NCBI GenBank assembly: GCA_016720425.1
Contig: JADKKQ010000007.1
Coordinates: forward strand, 62,001-126,000
DNA length: 64,000 nucleotides
From: Betaproteobacteria bacterium
GTDB taxonomy: Bacteria; Pseudomonadota; Gammaproteobacteria; Burkholderiales; Casimicrobiaceae
Direction: 5' to 3'
The notes under the pieces are model-generated. The model saw only the letters and a program-made list of their open reading frames with translations, was not told the DNA's origin and searched no databases. How positions within the stretch are numbered: position 1 is the stretch's first letter; every line of letters starts with the position of its first letter. The position numbers and the translations under genes were made by a program. Positions 9,320 through 19,509 of this stretch are shown piece by piece.

Positions 9320-10537
9320 ATGATCACGCCAGCACCGTCGCTCACCCGCATCGTGCTGGGCCTCACCGGCGGCATCGCCGCCTACAAGGCCTGCGAGCTG
9401 GTGCGCCTGTTCGTCAAGGCCGGCGTGCGCGTCGACGTGGTGATGACGGCCGGCGCCTGCCGCTTCGTCACCCCGATGACGCTGCAGGCGCTGTCGGGCC
9501 GCCCGGTGCTGACCGACCTGTGGACCAGCGGCGCCGACAACGGCATGGGCCACATCGATCTCTCGCGCGGCGCCGATGCCATCGTGATCGCACCGGCGTC
9601 GGCGGATTTCCTCGCCAAGCTCGCGCAGGGCCACGCCGACGACCTGCTGTCCACGCTGTGCGCCGCCCGCGCCTGCCCGCTGCTGGTCGCGCCGGCGATG
9701 AACCGGCAGATGTGGGGCAACGCGGCGAATCAACGCAACGTGGCCCGGCTGGCCGCCGACGGCGTCGCGATCCTCGGTCCCGGCAGCGGCGACCAGGCCT
9801 GCGGCGAAACCGGCGACGGCCGGATGCTCGAAGCCGAGGAGATCTTCGCCGCGGTCATCGCGTCGCGACAGCCGCGACTGCTCGCCGGACGCCGCGTCCT
9901 GGTGACCGCCGGGCCGACGTTCGAGCGCATCGACCCGGTGCGCGGGATCACCAACTCGAGCTCCGGCCGGATGGGCTATGCGCTGGCGCAGGCCGCCGTC
10001 GAAGCCGGCGCCGCCGTCACGCTGGTCAGCGGCCCGACGGCGCTGCCGACGCCGCCGGGCGCCGTCCGCGTCGACGTCGAGAGCGCGGCCGAGATGCACG
10101 CGGCGGTGATGGCGCGGATCGCCGGCGCGGACCTCTTTCTCGCCGTCGCCGCGGTCGCCGACTACACGCCGGCCCGCGTGGCCGAACGCAAGATCAAGAA
10201 GAGCGGCGCGCCGCTGGCGATCGAACTCGAGCCGACGATCGACATCCTCGGCACCGTCGCCGCGCGCGCCGATGCCCCCTACTGCGTCGGCTTCGCCGCC
10301 GAGAGCCACGACGTGCTGCAGCACGCCGACGACAAGCGGCGGCGCAAGGGCATTCCGCTGATCATCGCCAACCGGGTGCAGGATGCGCTGGGCCGCGTCG
10401 ACAACGAGGTCACGCTGCTGGACGATGCCGGCACGCACCCGTTGCCGCGGATGGACAAGCTCGACCTCGCGCGGCGCCTGGTCGCCGAGATCGCCGCCCG
10501 CCTCCCCCGCCCCGCCTCTCCCCGCTCGCGCCCATGA
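9320..10537 (+). CDS. coaBC: Bifunctional phosphopantothenoylcysteine decarboxylase / phosphopantothenate-cysteine ligase
   Basis: This 405-residue cytoplasmic enzyme makes 4'-phosphopantetheine for coenzyme A: the C-terminal CoaB half joins cysteine to 4'-phosphopantothenate, and the N-terminal FMN-dependent CoaC half decarboxylates the product. CoaC signatures are [13 protein letters not shown], the catalytic His region [14 protein letters not shown] and the Cys in [10 protein letters not shown]. CoaB signatures are [19 protein letters not shown] and the Lys-rich [11 protein letters not shown] took the ATG at 9320, preceded by GGA, rather than the upstream in-frame ATG. Its stop overlaps the dut start (ATGA), the conserved coaBC-dut pair of many proteobacteria. 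Confidence 0.95.
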   Translation: MITPAPSLTRIVLGLTGGIAAYKACELVRLFVKAGVRVDVVMTAGACRFVTPMTLQALSGRPVLTDLWTSGADNGMGHIDLSRGADAIVIAPASADFLAKLAQGHADDLLSTLCAARACPLLVAPAMNRQMWGNAANQRNVARLAADGVAILGPGSGDQACGETGDGRMLEAEEIFAAVIASRQPRLLAGRRVLVTAGPTFERIDPVRGITNSSSGRMGYALAQAAVEAGAAVTLVSGPTALPTPPGAVRVDVESAAEMHAAVMARIAGADLFLAVAAVADYTPARVAERKIKKSGAPLAIELEPTIDILGTVAARADAPYCVGFAAESHDVLQHADDKRRRKGIPLIIANRVQDALGRVDNEVTLLDDAGTHPLPRMDKLDLARRLVAEIAARLPRPASPRSRP

Positions 10538-10992
10538 CCGGCCACGCCTCGACCATCGACGTCCGCATCCTCGATGCGCGCCTGCGCGGGCACCTGCCCG
10601 CCTACGCGACGCCCGGTGCCGCCGGCATGGACCTGCGGGCGGCGATCGACGCGCCGCTGGCGATCGCGCCGGGCGAGACCCACCTGGTGCCGACCGGCAT
10701 CGCGATCCACATCGGCGATCCCGGCCTCGCCGCGGTGATCCTGCCGCGGTCCGGACTGGGACACAAGAACGGCATCGTGCTCGGCAATCTCGTCGGCCTC
10801 ATCGACTCCGACTACCAGGGCCCGCTGATGGTGAGCTGCTGGAATCGCGGCCACGCGCCGTTCACGCTGCAGCCGCTGGACCGGCTGGCCCAGCTCGTCA
10901 TCGTGCCGGTGGTGCAGGCGCGCTGGCGGGTGGTCGAGGATTTTTCCGCCAGCGAACGGGCGGGGGGCGGGTTCGGGAGCACGGGGCGCTGA
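10534..10992 (+). CDS. dut: Deoxyuridine 5'-triphosphate nucleotidohydrolase (dUTPase)
   Basis: This 152-residue homotrimeric dUTPase hydrolyses dUTP to dUMP and pyrophosphate, keeping uracil out of DNA and supplying dTMP synthesis. All five family motifs are visible: [29 protein letters not shown], the RLAQLVI stretch, and the Gly-rich C-terminal arm [12 protein letters not shown] that closes over the active site. Length and motif spacing are standard. The ATG overlaps the coaBC stop by four bases, so the two genes are translationally coupled. Confidence 0.96.
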   Translation: MTGHASTIDVRILDARLRGHLPAYATPGAAGMDLRAAIDAPLAIAPGETHLVPTGIAIHIGDPGLAAVILPRSGLGHKNGIVLGNLVGLIDSDYQGPLMVSCWNRGHAPFTLQPLDRLAQLVIVPVVQARWRVVEDFSASERAGGGFGSTGR

Positions 10993-11052
10993 TTCAGAAA
11001 CCCGCGTCGTCGCGGTGGCGGTCCCGGCGCTGCCGGCTCGATCGGCGATCGC

Positions 11053-14052
11053 TCAAAACGGCGCCTGTGCCCACGTCCACTGCAGTCGCATCCAGGGTTG
11101 CTGCAGCAGGATCGCGGGCAGCGACTTCTCCATCCGCGCCCAGGTCGCACGCGCGTCCGCGTGTCGGCGGTCGACGAGGTAGCCGGTCATCGCGGCGTTG
11201 AAGAGGTAGTTGCGCTGCACCAGCGACAGCCCGGCTTCATCCAGCAACGGCTCGGCCAGCGCGCTCATCCGCGTGGCATCGCGCGCACCTACGGCCGCGA
11301 ACAGTGCCATCCACGCCTGCTTGTCCGCCGGCCACCGCGCCGCGCATGGCGATGCCGCCAAGCGCTCCCAGAGCACCCCGGCTTCGTTCCGCGGCAGCAG
11401 GGGATTCAGTTCTCCGGCAACGAGCACGACGCGATCCCACAGGCGCTGCACGCTTTCGCCGGACGCGCAATCGACGAACAGCGTGCGGACGACCGCGACG
11501 GATTCTGCCAGCGGATCCTCGCCGCTGCTCGGCTTGCCGTCCCCCGCCTCGGCGGCCGTCAGGTAGGACGCCCATTTGCGGGCAGCCGCGGCGCGCTCCT
11601 GCCGCACGTTGCCGCCGCGAAACTCGCGCACCGGAGCATCGAACCGCAGCGGCCGGCGGTCGAGCATTTCGACCAGCGGCATCGGCCCGTCGACCAAAGC
11701 GAAGACCTCGCCGGCCGACGCCCCGATGAAGCGGGCCCGCGACGCCTCGAGGTCGACGATCGGGAAATAGTCGGAGTTGGGCGGCACCGGGAGGTCGACC
11801 AGGTACCGCTCCAGCGGAAACCGCCCGGACACTCGTCGCGTTTCGATGTCGGCGAGACTGCCGATGCCCAGCGCCTCCAGGCGGGCAGCGAGTCCCCGGT
11901 CGGCAAAGATCCGCGCTGAAGGTTCGCCGAGCCGGCCCTTGGCGACCGCGACGATGATGAGGTCGTCGGCGCGGGTCCGATAGGCCACGTAGTCGCTGAA
12001 CACGTCCCCGAGCGGCTGCAGGATCGACGACAGCAACCGCGTGTTGAACTCGTAGACCTGCACCCACTGCACCAGCAGGCCGTCATCGCGCAGCTGGCCG
12101 CGCACGCGGGCGTAGAACTCCGCCGTGAACAGCGACGAGACTCCCGACACCCACGGGTTCGAAGGCTCGGAGAGGATGACGTCGTACTTCCTGCCGGCGC
12201 GGGCAAAGTGCGCCTTGGCATCGTCGACGATCAGGCGGCTGCGCGGATCCGTGAAAGCCGCGTCGACCAGCGGCCGGAAGGCCTTCGCGCCCTCGATCAT
12301 CGCGGGCTCGATCTCGATGGTTTCGACGCGCTGCACGCGCGGCGACTCGAGCAGCGTCGCGGTGCTCATTCCCGAGCCGAAACCGATGACCGCGACGTCG
12401 GCCGCGTCGGGCCGATAGGCGAGGGACAGCGCCCCGGCGAGCGTCATCGTCTCCTCGTCGGCAGTCGTCTTGCCCGCCCTTGCCGGCACGATGGCGGCGG
12501 CGTCGGTCTTGCCGTTGGTGCGGATGAGGACCATGGAGTCGCCGACCTGGAGCACGTCGACCGTCGCGGTCTTGCCGTCCTGATGGAACAGCAGCTTGTA
12601 CTCGTCGGACAGCCGTGCCCGCCCGTCGCGGAACACGCCGGAGGCAAGCCGCAGCGGGTCGAAGGTCGTCGTCGCGGCCACCGCGACGACGCCGGCCAGC
12701 GACGCCACGATCGCCGCCCGGTCGACGCGGGACCACGCGCGTCGCGTCGACCCGTGCAGGAACAGGACGATCCCCAGCAGGATGTCGACACCGGCCGCCG
12801 CCAGCATGCCGGCGCGCAGGCCGATCAGGGGCATCAGCACGTGCACCGCCAGCAGGACGCCCGCGATCGCACCGACGGTGTTGGCCGCGTAGACGAAGCC
12901 GATGCTGCGTTCGCCGAGCCGGGTCCGGAGCAGCAGCAGCGTGATCAACGGCAACGTCATTCCGGCGAGAAACGTCGCCGGCAGCATCACCGCCATCGCG
13001 ATGCCCGCGCTGAAGGCGTTGTAGAGCACGTACCCCGCGTCGCTGCGCGCCAGCGACCGCAGGACCGCTGCCATGGCGTCGAAGCTGACGTTGTACAGCG
13101 GCAGCGTTGCCGCCGCCGCGAGCCCCATCAACAGCTGCACGCGGCCCAGGAAGCGCCACGCGTCGGCAATGGCGTCGATGCGCGAGCGTATCCACCACCC
13201 GCCGAGCGCGAGCCCCAGAATGAAGCTCGCCAGCATCAACTCGAAGGCGTGCGTCGAGGCGCCCAGCACGAGGCTCAGCATGCGGATCCAGAAGATCTCG
13301 TACAGGAACGACGAGAGCCCCGTCAACGCGGAGACGGCGAGCAGCAGACGGATCGCCGAGGGGGCTCCGAACGGGTCCGTCGCCGACCCCGGGCCGCGGG
13401 TCGCCGCCGTTGATCGGGGAATGCGTCCGCCTGCCTCCCAGACCACGATGGCGATGGCGACGTTGGCGATGCCGGCGGTCAGCAGGGTTCCCGGCAGACC
13501 GACGGCGGGAATGATGACGAACGTGGCCGCCAGTACGCCGGCGACCGCACCGATGCTGTTGAGGAAATAGAGCAGCGACACCTGGCGTCCGGCGTCGGTG
13601 CCCTTCGCGCGCGTCACGCCGGACACCATCAGCGGGAACGTCGTGCCGAGCAGCACGGACTGCGGCAACACCAGCGCGGCGGCAAGCACCCACGATGCGA
13701 CGCAACTGCCCTCGGGACCGCAGGCCGCCGGGAGGAGCGTCGCGTAGGCCCAATCGACGACGCGGACGAACACGCCGTGAAACGCCACGCCGCCCAGCCC
13801 GATCGCGAATTCCACCATCGCGTAGGCGCGCAACGGGTGCACGATGCGCTCGGCCAGCCGGCCGCACAGCGCCGCCCCCGCGGCCATGCCGCCGATGAAG
13901 ACGACGAGCACGACCGTCTGCGCGTAGGCGGCGTGGCCGAGAAACAGCTTGAGATAGTGCGCCCAGACCGACTCGTAGACGAGGCCGCAGGCGCCGGAGA
14001 CGATGAACGCCGCCGCCAGCGCGGCCGCGGTGCCTTGCCTTCGCGGGTTCAT
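11053..14052 (-). CDS. Membrane-fused spermidine synthase-like protein
   Basis: This 999-residue protein has an N-terminal polytopic membrane part of about 14 hydrophobic segments (residues 10-480) in two related halves, then a Rossmann aminopropyltransferase-like domain with VAVIGFGSGMSTATLLES (SAM-type site), the acidic VETIEIEPAMI, and YDVILSEPSNPWVSG. About 250 C-terminal residues resemble a helical repeat tail. Proteins of this build are annotated as fused MFS/spermidine synthases; activity on putrescine has rarely been shown, and the SEPSNPW motif differs from the D-D active site of SpeE, so polyamine synthesis is only inferred. I prefer the ATG at 14052 because the membrane region begins right after it. 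A GTG at 14127 would add 25 residues but would start inside the region just past the pilA terminator. Confidence 0.8.
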   Translation of the reverse strand: MNPRRQGTAAALAAAFIVSGACGLVYESVWAHYLKLFLGHAAYAQTVVLVVFIGGMAAGAALCGRLAERIVHPLRAYAMVEFAIGLGGVAFHGVFVRVVDWAYATLLPAACGPEGSCVASWVLAAALVLPQSVLLGTTFPLMVSGVTRAKGTDAGRQVSLLYFLNSIGAVAGVLAATFVIIPAVGLPGTLLTAGIANVAIAIVVWEAGGRIPRSTAATRGPGSATDPFGAPSAIRLLLAVSALTGLSSFLYEIFWIRMLSLVLGASTHAFELMLASFILGLALGGWWIRSRIDAIADAWRFLGRVQLLMGLAAAATLPLYNVSFDAMAAVLRSLARSDAGYVLYNAFSAGIAMAVMLPATFLAGMTLPLITLLLLRTRLGERSIGFVYAANTVGAIAGVLLAVHVLMPLIGLRAGMLAAAGVDILLGIVLFLHGSTRRAWSRVDRAAIVASLAGVVAVAATTTFDPLRLASGVFRDGRARLSDEYKLLFHQDGKTATVDVLQVGDSMVLIRTNGKTDAAAIVPARAGKTTADEETMTLAGALSLAYRPDAADVAVIGFGSGMSTATLLESPRVQRVETIEIEPAMIEGAKAFRPLVDAAFTDPRSRLIVDDAKAHFARAGRKYDVILSEPSNPWVSGVSSLFTAEFYARVRGQLRDDGLLVQWVQVYEFNTRLLSSILQPLGDVFSDYVAYRTRADDLIIVAVAKGRLGEPSARIFADRGLAARLEALGIGSLADIETRRVSGRFPLERYLVDLPVPPNSDYFPIVDLEASRARFIGASAGEVFALVDGPMPLVEMLDRRPLRFDAPVREFRGGNVRQERAAAARKWASYLTAAEAGDGKPSSGEDPLAESVAVVRTLFVDCASGESVQRLWDRVVLVAGELNPLLPRNEAGVLWERLAASPCAARWPADKQAWMALFAAVGARDATRMSALAEPLLDEAGLSLVQRNYLFNAAMTGYLVDRRHADARATWARMEKSLPAILLQQPWMRLQWTWAQAPF

Positions 14053-14132
14053 CGAGACCGTGGGGGGCAGTTTGGTGTGGGAGTGGGACGCAGCCGCCGT
14101 CGGCGGCGATGCGACCGGGTGCGACACGATGG

Positions 14133-14154
14133 AAAAGGGCAGCCGAAGCTGCCC
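14133..14154 (-). terminator. Rho-independent terminator after pilA
   Basis: On the minus strand GGGCAGC, a UUCG tetraloop and GCTGCCC (14154-14137) are followed by TTTT. This very stable hairpin lies 53 bases past the pilA stop and separates pilA from the spermidine synthase-like gene. Confidence 0.9.
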
Positions 14155-14207
14155 CTCTCGCCTTCGCTACGGCCCGCTGCCGCGGGCTCGCTGCTAACCG
14201 ATCCGAA

Positions 14208-14645
14208 TCAGCGCAGGTTGGCCGGACGGCAACGGTCAAGGAGCGTGCCGCCGGTGCCGTTCCAGGTGATCGAACCGCCACCCGAGTCGGTCGGGGTCAG
14301 GATCACCGTGGGGTTGGCGCCGCAAACCGTCGCGCTCAAACCGGTGTAGGCGATCGTGAGGATCCCGTTGGCCGCACCCACGGTAACCGAGGTCACGTTG
14401 TTGCCCTTGATGTCGGTGTTGGTCGCGAGCCCGGCCTGCGCGTTGCTGGTCGGCCAGGCGCCCTGGGACGCGAAGTACTCCGACACGGCGGTCTTCGCCC
14501 CGGCGGCGAGCTGCAGACCTTCCGAGACCTTGGCGCGGTTCGTGTATTCGGTGTATTGCGGAATGGCGATGGCGGCCAGAATGCCGATGATCGCAACGAC
14601 GATCATCAGTTCGATGAGGGTGAAACCTTGTTGTACGCGCTTCAT
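14208..14645 (-). CDS. pilA: Type IV major pilin
   Basis: This 145-residue pilin is processed by the prepilin peptidase PilD and assembled into type IV pili used for twitching, adhesion and DNA uptake. A short positively charged leader, MKRVQQG, precedes the cleavage site and the [20 protein letters not shown] helix with Glu at position +5. The globular C-terminal domain is short and carries two cysteines (near TVCGANP and DRCRPANLR) that can form the D-region disulfide. AGGAGA lies five bases before the ATG. A sigma-54 promoter stands upstream and a UUCG terminator downstream, so it is a single-gene transcript, as is usual for major pilins. No pilS-pilR or assembly genes lie in the window. 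Confidence 0.96.
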   Translation of the reverse strand: MKRVQQGFTLIELMIVVAIIGILAAIAIPQYTEYTNRAKVSEGLQLAAGAKTAVSEYFASQGAWPTSNAQAGLATNTDIKGNNVTSVTVGAANGILTIAYTGLSATVCGANPTVILTPTDSGGGSITWNGTGGTLLDRCRPANLR

Positions 14646-14952
14646 TCAGTTCTCCTGGTGAGGGTGGGGGCTCGCGACACTTTCGCATCCGGCGATGCTG
14701 GTCGATGTTGAGCAAGCGGTGTGCCACGTGCCGCGCGATGCTCGCCCAACGAGAACCGATGCGCATATCCTTTTGTTTTTATTCGTTTTTTGGTTCCATT
14801 TTGGCGCTTGCTGGCCGACGAACGGCATCCCGTCGCGATCCCGGCCGCACGGGCGAGTGCCCCGGCCGACGCATTCAGACCACCCGAGGTGACGCCCCGC
14901 GTCACTGGGTATGGATTTCCCGCACCGACGGGCCGGCGCAACGGCGCCGCCT
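14646..14952. other. Gene-free interval between the FHA gene and pilA
   Basis: These 307 bases hold the pilA promoter and leader at the left end and, around 14765-14810, an unusually AT-rich pocket (TTTTGTTTTTATTCG and nearby) that could serve as a UP-like or IHF-bending region upstream of the sigma-54 site. A perfect seven-base-pair hairpin, GTGACGC-CCC-GCGTCAC, lies at 14889-14905, past the end of the FHA gene, but it has no T-tract. I see no small gene. Confidence 0.6.
14711..14726 (-). promoter_or_regulatory. Sigma-54 (RpoN) promoter of pilA
   Basis: On the minus strand the sequence TGGCACACCGCTTGCT matches the sigma-54 consensus TGGCACG-N4-TTGCW at every defined position except one (A for G at position 7), with the -24 GG and -12 GC ten bases apart. 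It would give a leader of about 55 bases. pilA is a classic RpoN/PilR target, so the position fits the biology. Confidence 0.8.
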
Positions 14953-15753
14953 TCAGCCGGCAACCACCGCTCCCGGCGCCGCCTCGCCGGCAGCCAGAAT
15001 CTCCAACCGCGCCCCGGCCACTTCGATGACGTCGCCGGCATGGACCGGCAGCCCGGCGGCCCCGACCGGCAGCCCGTTGACCACGGGTGCTCGCTCGCCC
15101 TCGACGGGCACCAGCAGCATGCCCGCGGGCGTGCGCCGCAGGGCGGCGACCTGGTGCCCCACGCGGCCGACCAGCGTCTCGTCCTTGGTGAGCGGCAGCG
15201 TCTTGCCCGCGCTCGCGCCGGACAGCACGCGGAGGGACGGCACCGCGACCCCGGCGGCGGCCGGTTTGGCGACGGCGAGCGGCGCGACGGCTTCCGCCGG
15301 CCGCGGCGGCGGCCAAGGCCCCGCGGGCGGTGGCGCTTCTCCGGTCTGCCCGACCGGGATGCCGTGGACGACCGGCATCGGTCTGGGCGAGCGGCCGGCC
15401 TTTTCCCCCGGCAGGCGACTCCCGGCGTCGAGTTGCAGCGCGTGCGGCGCCTCGATCGTCGCCGTCTCGTCGACGACGTAGACCAGGCGCTGGCGGCCGA
15501 TGTCGATCTGGTCGCGGTCGCGGAGAAAATGCTTGGTGATCGGCCGGCCATTGACCAGCGTGCCGTTGGTGCTGCCCTGGTCCTCGAGGAACGAGTCGGC
15601 GAGGATGGTGACGACGGCGGCGTGCTCGCCACTGACGGCGGGGTAAGGGAGGCAGATGTCGTTGTCGGGGCGACGCCCGATCGTCAGCCGTTCGCGATCG
15701 AGCCTGATGTCCAACGCCTCGCCGTCGGCGAGGAACAGCACCAGCTTGCTCAC
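14953..15753 (-). CDS. FHA-domain phosphothreonine-binding protein
   Basis: This 266-residue cytoplasmic protein has an N-terminal FHA domain (about residues 5-90): IGRRPDNDICLPYPAVSGEH followed by DQGSTNGTLVNG has the Gly-Arg, Ser-x-x-His and Asn-Gly residues that bind phosphothreonine peptides. A Pro/Ala-rich linker (about 110-170) leads to a second FHA-like fold (about 175-260, with VGRVGHQVAALRRTP and VVNGLPVGAAG) that lacks the Ser-x-x-His signature and is probably structural. The GTG start at 15753 overlaps the phosphatase stop by four bases (GTGA), so it is translationally coupled to the PP2C gene. It probably reads out Thr phosphorylation that the phosphatase reverses. Confidence 0.85.
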   Translation of the reverse strand: MSKLVLFLADGEALDIRLDRERLTIGRRPDNDICLPYPAVSGEHAAVVTILADSFLEDQGSTNGTLVNGRPITKHFLRDRDQIDIGRQRLVYVVDETATIEAPHALQLDAGSRLPGEKAGRSPRPMPVVHGIPVGQTGEAPPPAGPWPPPRPAEAVAPLAVAKPAAAGVAVPSLRVLSGASAGKTLPLTKDETLVGRVGHQVAALRRTPAGMLLVPVEGERAPVVNGLPVGAAGLPVHAGDVIEVAGARLEILAAGEAAPGAVVAG

Positions 15754-16628
15754 TTCGCCTCCGCTCCCTTCTTGGCCAGCCACTGCTGGACCCAGCCCGA
15801 CGTCGGCAGGAACTCCGGCGGCACGCGGACCAGCACCACCGAGATGTTGTCGCGGCCGCCATTCTGGTTGGCGGCGTCGATGAGGTCGCCGGCGGCCAGC
15901 GGCAGGTCGAGGCGCTTTTCGTCGATGATGCCCTGGATCACCTCCGGCTCGACCATGTCGGTGAGGCCGTCCGAGCACAGCAGGTAGACGTCGTTGGCCT
16001 CGACGCGGTACTCGACGATGTCGGCGGGAACGATCGCCTCGATGCCCAACGCCCGGGTGACCAGGTTCTTGTTCAGCGAGTACTTCGCCTGCTCCAGCGT
16101 CAGCACGCCGCTGTCGATCTGCTCCTGCAGCAGCGAGTGATCGTGCGTCAGCTGCTCGAAGCGATCGCCGCGCATCCGGTAGCAGCGCGAGTCGCCGATG
16201 TGCCCGATGCTGACCCGGTTGCCGCAGAACACGGCGGTGACCAGCGTCGTCCCCATCCCGGCGCACTCGGGACGCAGCTGCGCAGCTTCGTAGATGCCCT
16301 TGTTGGCGGCGGCGATCTGCTGCTGCAGCAGCTGCGCCGCGTGGGTGAGGCCGCTGGCGACGTCGACCTTGGACAGCTCGCGCCCGGAACGAAGCTCGGG
16401 CAGCAGGCCGTCGCAGATCACGTTGACGGCGATGCCGCTGGCCACCTCGCCGGCGGAGTAACCGCCCATGCCGTCGGCCAGCACCGCCAGCCCGGCGACG
16501 CCGTCGACGAAGATCGAGTCCTCGTTGTGGGGCCGCACCATGCCCGGGTGCGAGAGCTGCGCGACGTCCAGCGGGGCGCGCGGCGCCGGGGGCGTGGCAG
16601 GGGTCGGGGTCTTGGGTCGGGTCGCCAT
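15750..16628 (-). CDS. PP2C-family serine/threonine protein phosphatase
   Basis: This 292-residue Mn/Mg-dependent phosphatase is of the Stp/PrpC type. The metal-binding and catalytic motifs are in order: RPHNEDS, LADGMGGYSAGEVAS, GHIGDSRCY, LCSDGLTDMV and GGRDNISVVLV. The first 20 residues are a Pro/Thr-rich tail of no known role. No transmembrane segment is seen, so it acts in the cytoplasm. In proteobacteria such phosphatases usually sit beside a Ser/Thr kinase and an FHA protein, often in type VI secretion or pilus control; here the FHA gene follows with a four-base overlap, but no Hanks-type kinase lies in the window. Confidence 0.93.
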   Translation of the reverse strand: MATRPKTPTPATPPAPRAPLDVAQLSHPGMVRPHNEDSIFVDGVAGLAVLADGMGGYSAGEVASGIAVNVICDGLLPELRSGRELSKVDVASGLTHAAQLLQQQIAAANKGIYEAAQLRPECAGMGTTLVTAVFCGNRVSIGHIGDSRCYRMRGDRFEQLTHDHSLLQEQIDSGVLTLEQAKYSLNKNLVTRALGIEAIVPADIVEYRVEANDVYLLCSDGLTDMVEPEVIQGIIDEKRLDLPLAAGDLIDAANQNGGRDNISVVLVRVPPEFLPTSGWVQQWLAKKGAEAK

Positions 16629-16742
16629 GGCGGAAAGGGGTGAAACCGCCAGTTTAGCGGCGAAGCGGCGCCGCGGCGAGTCCGCGCTGCCGATCGCGAC
16701 CCGCGGCGCCGACCCGGTGCGCCGCCGCGGGGTGCCCGCGGG

Positions 16743-17618
16743 TCAGAGCACCGACTTCAGCAGCTTGCCCATCTCGGCCGGGTTGCGGGTGACCTTGATG
16801 CCGCAGGCCTCCATCACCGCGAGCTTCTCCTGCGCCGTGCCCTTGCCGCCGGAGATGATCGCGCCGGCGTGGCCCATCCGCTTGCCCGGCGGCGCGGTGA
16901 CGCCGGCGATGAAGCCGACGATGGGCTTCTTCATGTGCTCCTTGGCCCACAGCGCCGCCGCCTCCTCGTCGCTGCCGCCGATCTCGCCGATCATGATCAC
17001 CGCGTCGGTGTCCGGATCGTCGTTGAACAGCCGCAGCACGTCGATGTGCTTCAAGCCGTTGACGGGGTCGCCGCCGATGCCGACCGCCGACGACTGCCCG
17101 AGGCCGAGCTCGGTCAGTTGCCCGACCGCCTCGTAAGTCAGCGTGCCGGAGCGCGAGACGACGCCGATGCGGCCCTTCATGTGGATGTGGCCGGGCATGA
17201 TGCCGATCTTGAGCTCGTCGGGGGTGATCACGCCGGGGCAGTTGGGGCCGAGCAGCAGCGTCTTCTTCCCCTGCATCTTGTAGCGCGTCTCGATCATGTC
17301 GCGCACCGGGATGCCCTCGGTGATGCAGACGACGAGGTCGAGCCCGGCGTCGACCGCCTCGTCGATCGCCGCGGCGGCGAACGGCGGCGGCACGTAGATC
17401 ACGCTGACGGTGGCGCCGGTCGCCTGCTTCGCCTCCTGCACGGTGGCGTAGATCGGGATGCCCTCGAAGTCCTCGCCCGCCTTCTTCGGGTTGACGCCCG
17501 CCACGTAGCAGTCGCGGCCGTTGGCGTAGTCGCGGCACATCCGGGTGTGGAACTGGCCGGTCTTGCCGGTGATCCCCTGCGTGATCACCTTGGAGTTCTT
17601 GTTGATCAGGATCGACAT
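16743..17618 (-). CDS. sucD: Succinyl-CoA ligase [ADP/GDP-forming], alpha subunit
   Basis: This 291-residue alpha subunit of succinyl-CoA synthetase works with SucC in the TCA cycle, converting succinyl-CoA, ADP (or GDP) and phosphate to succinate, CoA and nucleoside triphosphate. The CoA-binding N-terminus begins [20 protein letters not shown]. The phosphohistidine region is [17 protein letters not shown], where the His is transiently phosphorylated. Length and motifs match E. coli SucD. It starts two bases after the sucC stop and shares the transcript. No other TCA genes are adjacent. Confidence 0.97.
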   Translation of the reverse strand: MSILINKNSKVITQGITGKTGQFHTRMCRDYANGRDCYVAGVNPKKAGEDFEGIPIYATVQEAKQATGATVSVIYVPPPFAAAAIDEAVDAGLDLVVCITEGIPVRDMIETRYKMQGKKTLLLGPNCPGVITPDELKIGIMPGHIHMKGRIGVVSRSGTLTYEAVGQLTELGLGQSSAVGIGGDPVNGLKHIDVLRLFNDDPDTDAVIMIGEIGGSDEEAAALWAKEHMKKPIVGFIAGVTAPPGKRMGHAGAIISGGKGTAQEKLAVMEACGIKVTRNPAEMGKLLKSVL

Positions 17619-17620
17619 CT

Positions 17621-18783
<1,163 letters not shown>

Positions 18784-18787
<4 letters not shown>

Positions 18788-19359
18788 GACAGCTCCTTGT
18801 TTGCGGCGTTGACGTCGGCCGGTCCGCGATACCACTTGGGGTAGTAGCGGCGCACCGTCTCGGTGGTGTGCTCGAGCGCGTGGCAGCGATCGAGCTGGAA
18901 CGGCTTGTCCTCGTACGGCTCGAGTTCGCTGCGCAGGCCGGCAAAGGTCTGCAGCGCCGCCGTGGGCAGGAAGGCGATGAGCTCGGTCAGGTGGCTGCAG
19001 CCCCGCACGCCGCCCAGCGCGTCGAACAGCGTCTTGCGGAAACCGTGCATCAGGTTGGCGCCGACGAGCTGCGGGTACCGGTCGGTGATCCGGTCGCAGG
19101 CGCCCGGATAGGGCATCCGGTCGGTGCAGGCGACGAGCTCGCGGACGACGAAATCGCGACCGATGGTCACGCGCGCCCACATGTCGTGGACGGGCTCGCC
19201 GGCCGGCCGGGTCCCGACGAGGAGCTCGTAGTCGTGGTCCTTGGTGTCGACCAGCCGCGCCTCGATGTCGAACATGCCGTCCTCGCGCTGCCAGCCTTCG
19301 TAGACGACCGAGCGCACGTGCAGGCGCTGGCGCGGAGCGGAGGGGGGCGGGAGCGGCAT
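18784..19359 (-). CDS. DUF2889 protein
   Basis: This is a 191-residue protein of the DUF2889 family, with no known biochemical function. It starts [20 protein letters not shown] and contains the family pattern of an acidic [16 protein letters not shown] strand region followed by [10 protein letters not shown] and a Cys-containing [12 protein letters not shown] segment. No membrane segment or signal is seen, so it is probably cytoplasmic. Its stop overlaps the sucC start, so it is the first gene of a DUF2889-sucC-sucD operon, an arrangement recurrent in betaproteobacteria that hints at a link to central metabolism, unproven. Confidence 0.85.
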
Positions 19360-19414
19360 GGGCGTGGACGGGGGCGACGCGGCGAGCGGGGCGCCGGCGG
19401 ACGGAGCCTTGTCG

Positions 19415-19420
19415 CTACAA
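19415..19420 (+). promoter_or_regulatory. Possible -10 element of glpK
   Basis: TACAAT lies 90 bases before the glpK ATG in the 150-base divergent interval with the DUF2889 gene. No clear -35 is seen. An AT-rich patch (ATCCATTTTATG, 19433-19444) follows it. Confidence 0.35.
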
Positions 19421-19509
19421 TACGGCGAAAGGCATCCATTTTATGCTGCCGCGCTGCGCTGCCGCAACCGCGCGCCGGCGGCCGATCCTGCAGCGACGGA
19501 GGTTGACCG

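Noticed and set aside
14889..14905. GTGACGC-CCC-GCGTCAC hairpin as a terminator of the FHA gene
   Set aside because: The stem is perfect but the loop is only three bases and no T-run follows on the minus strand.
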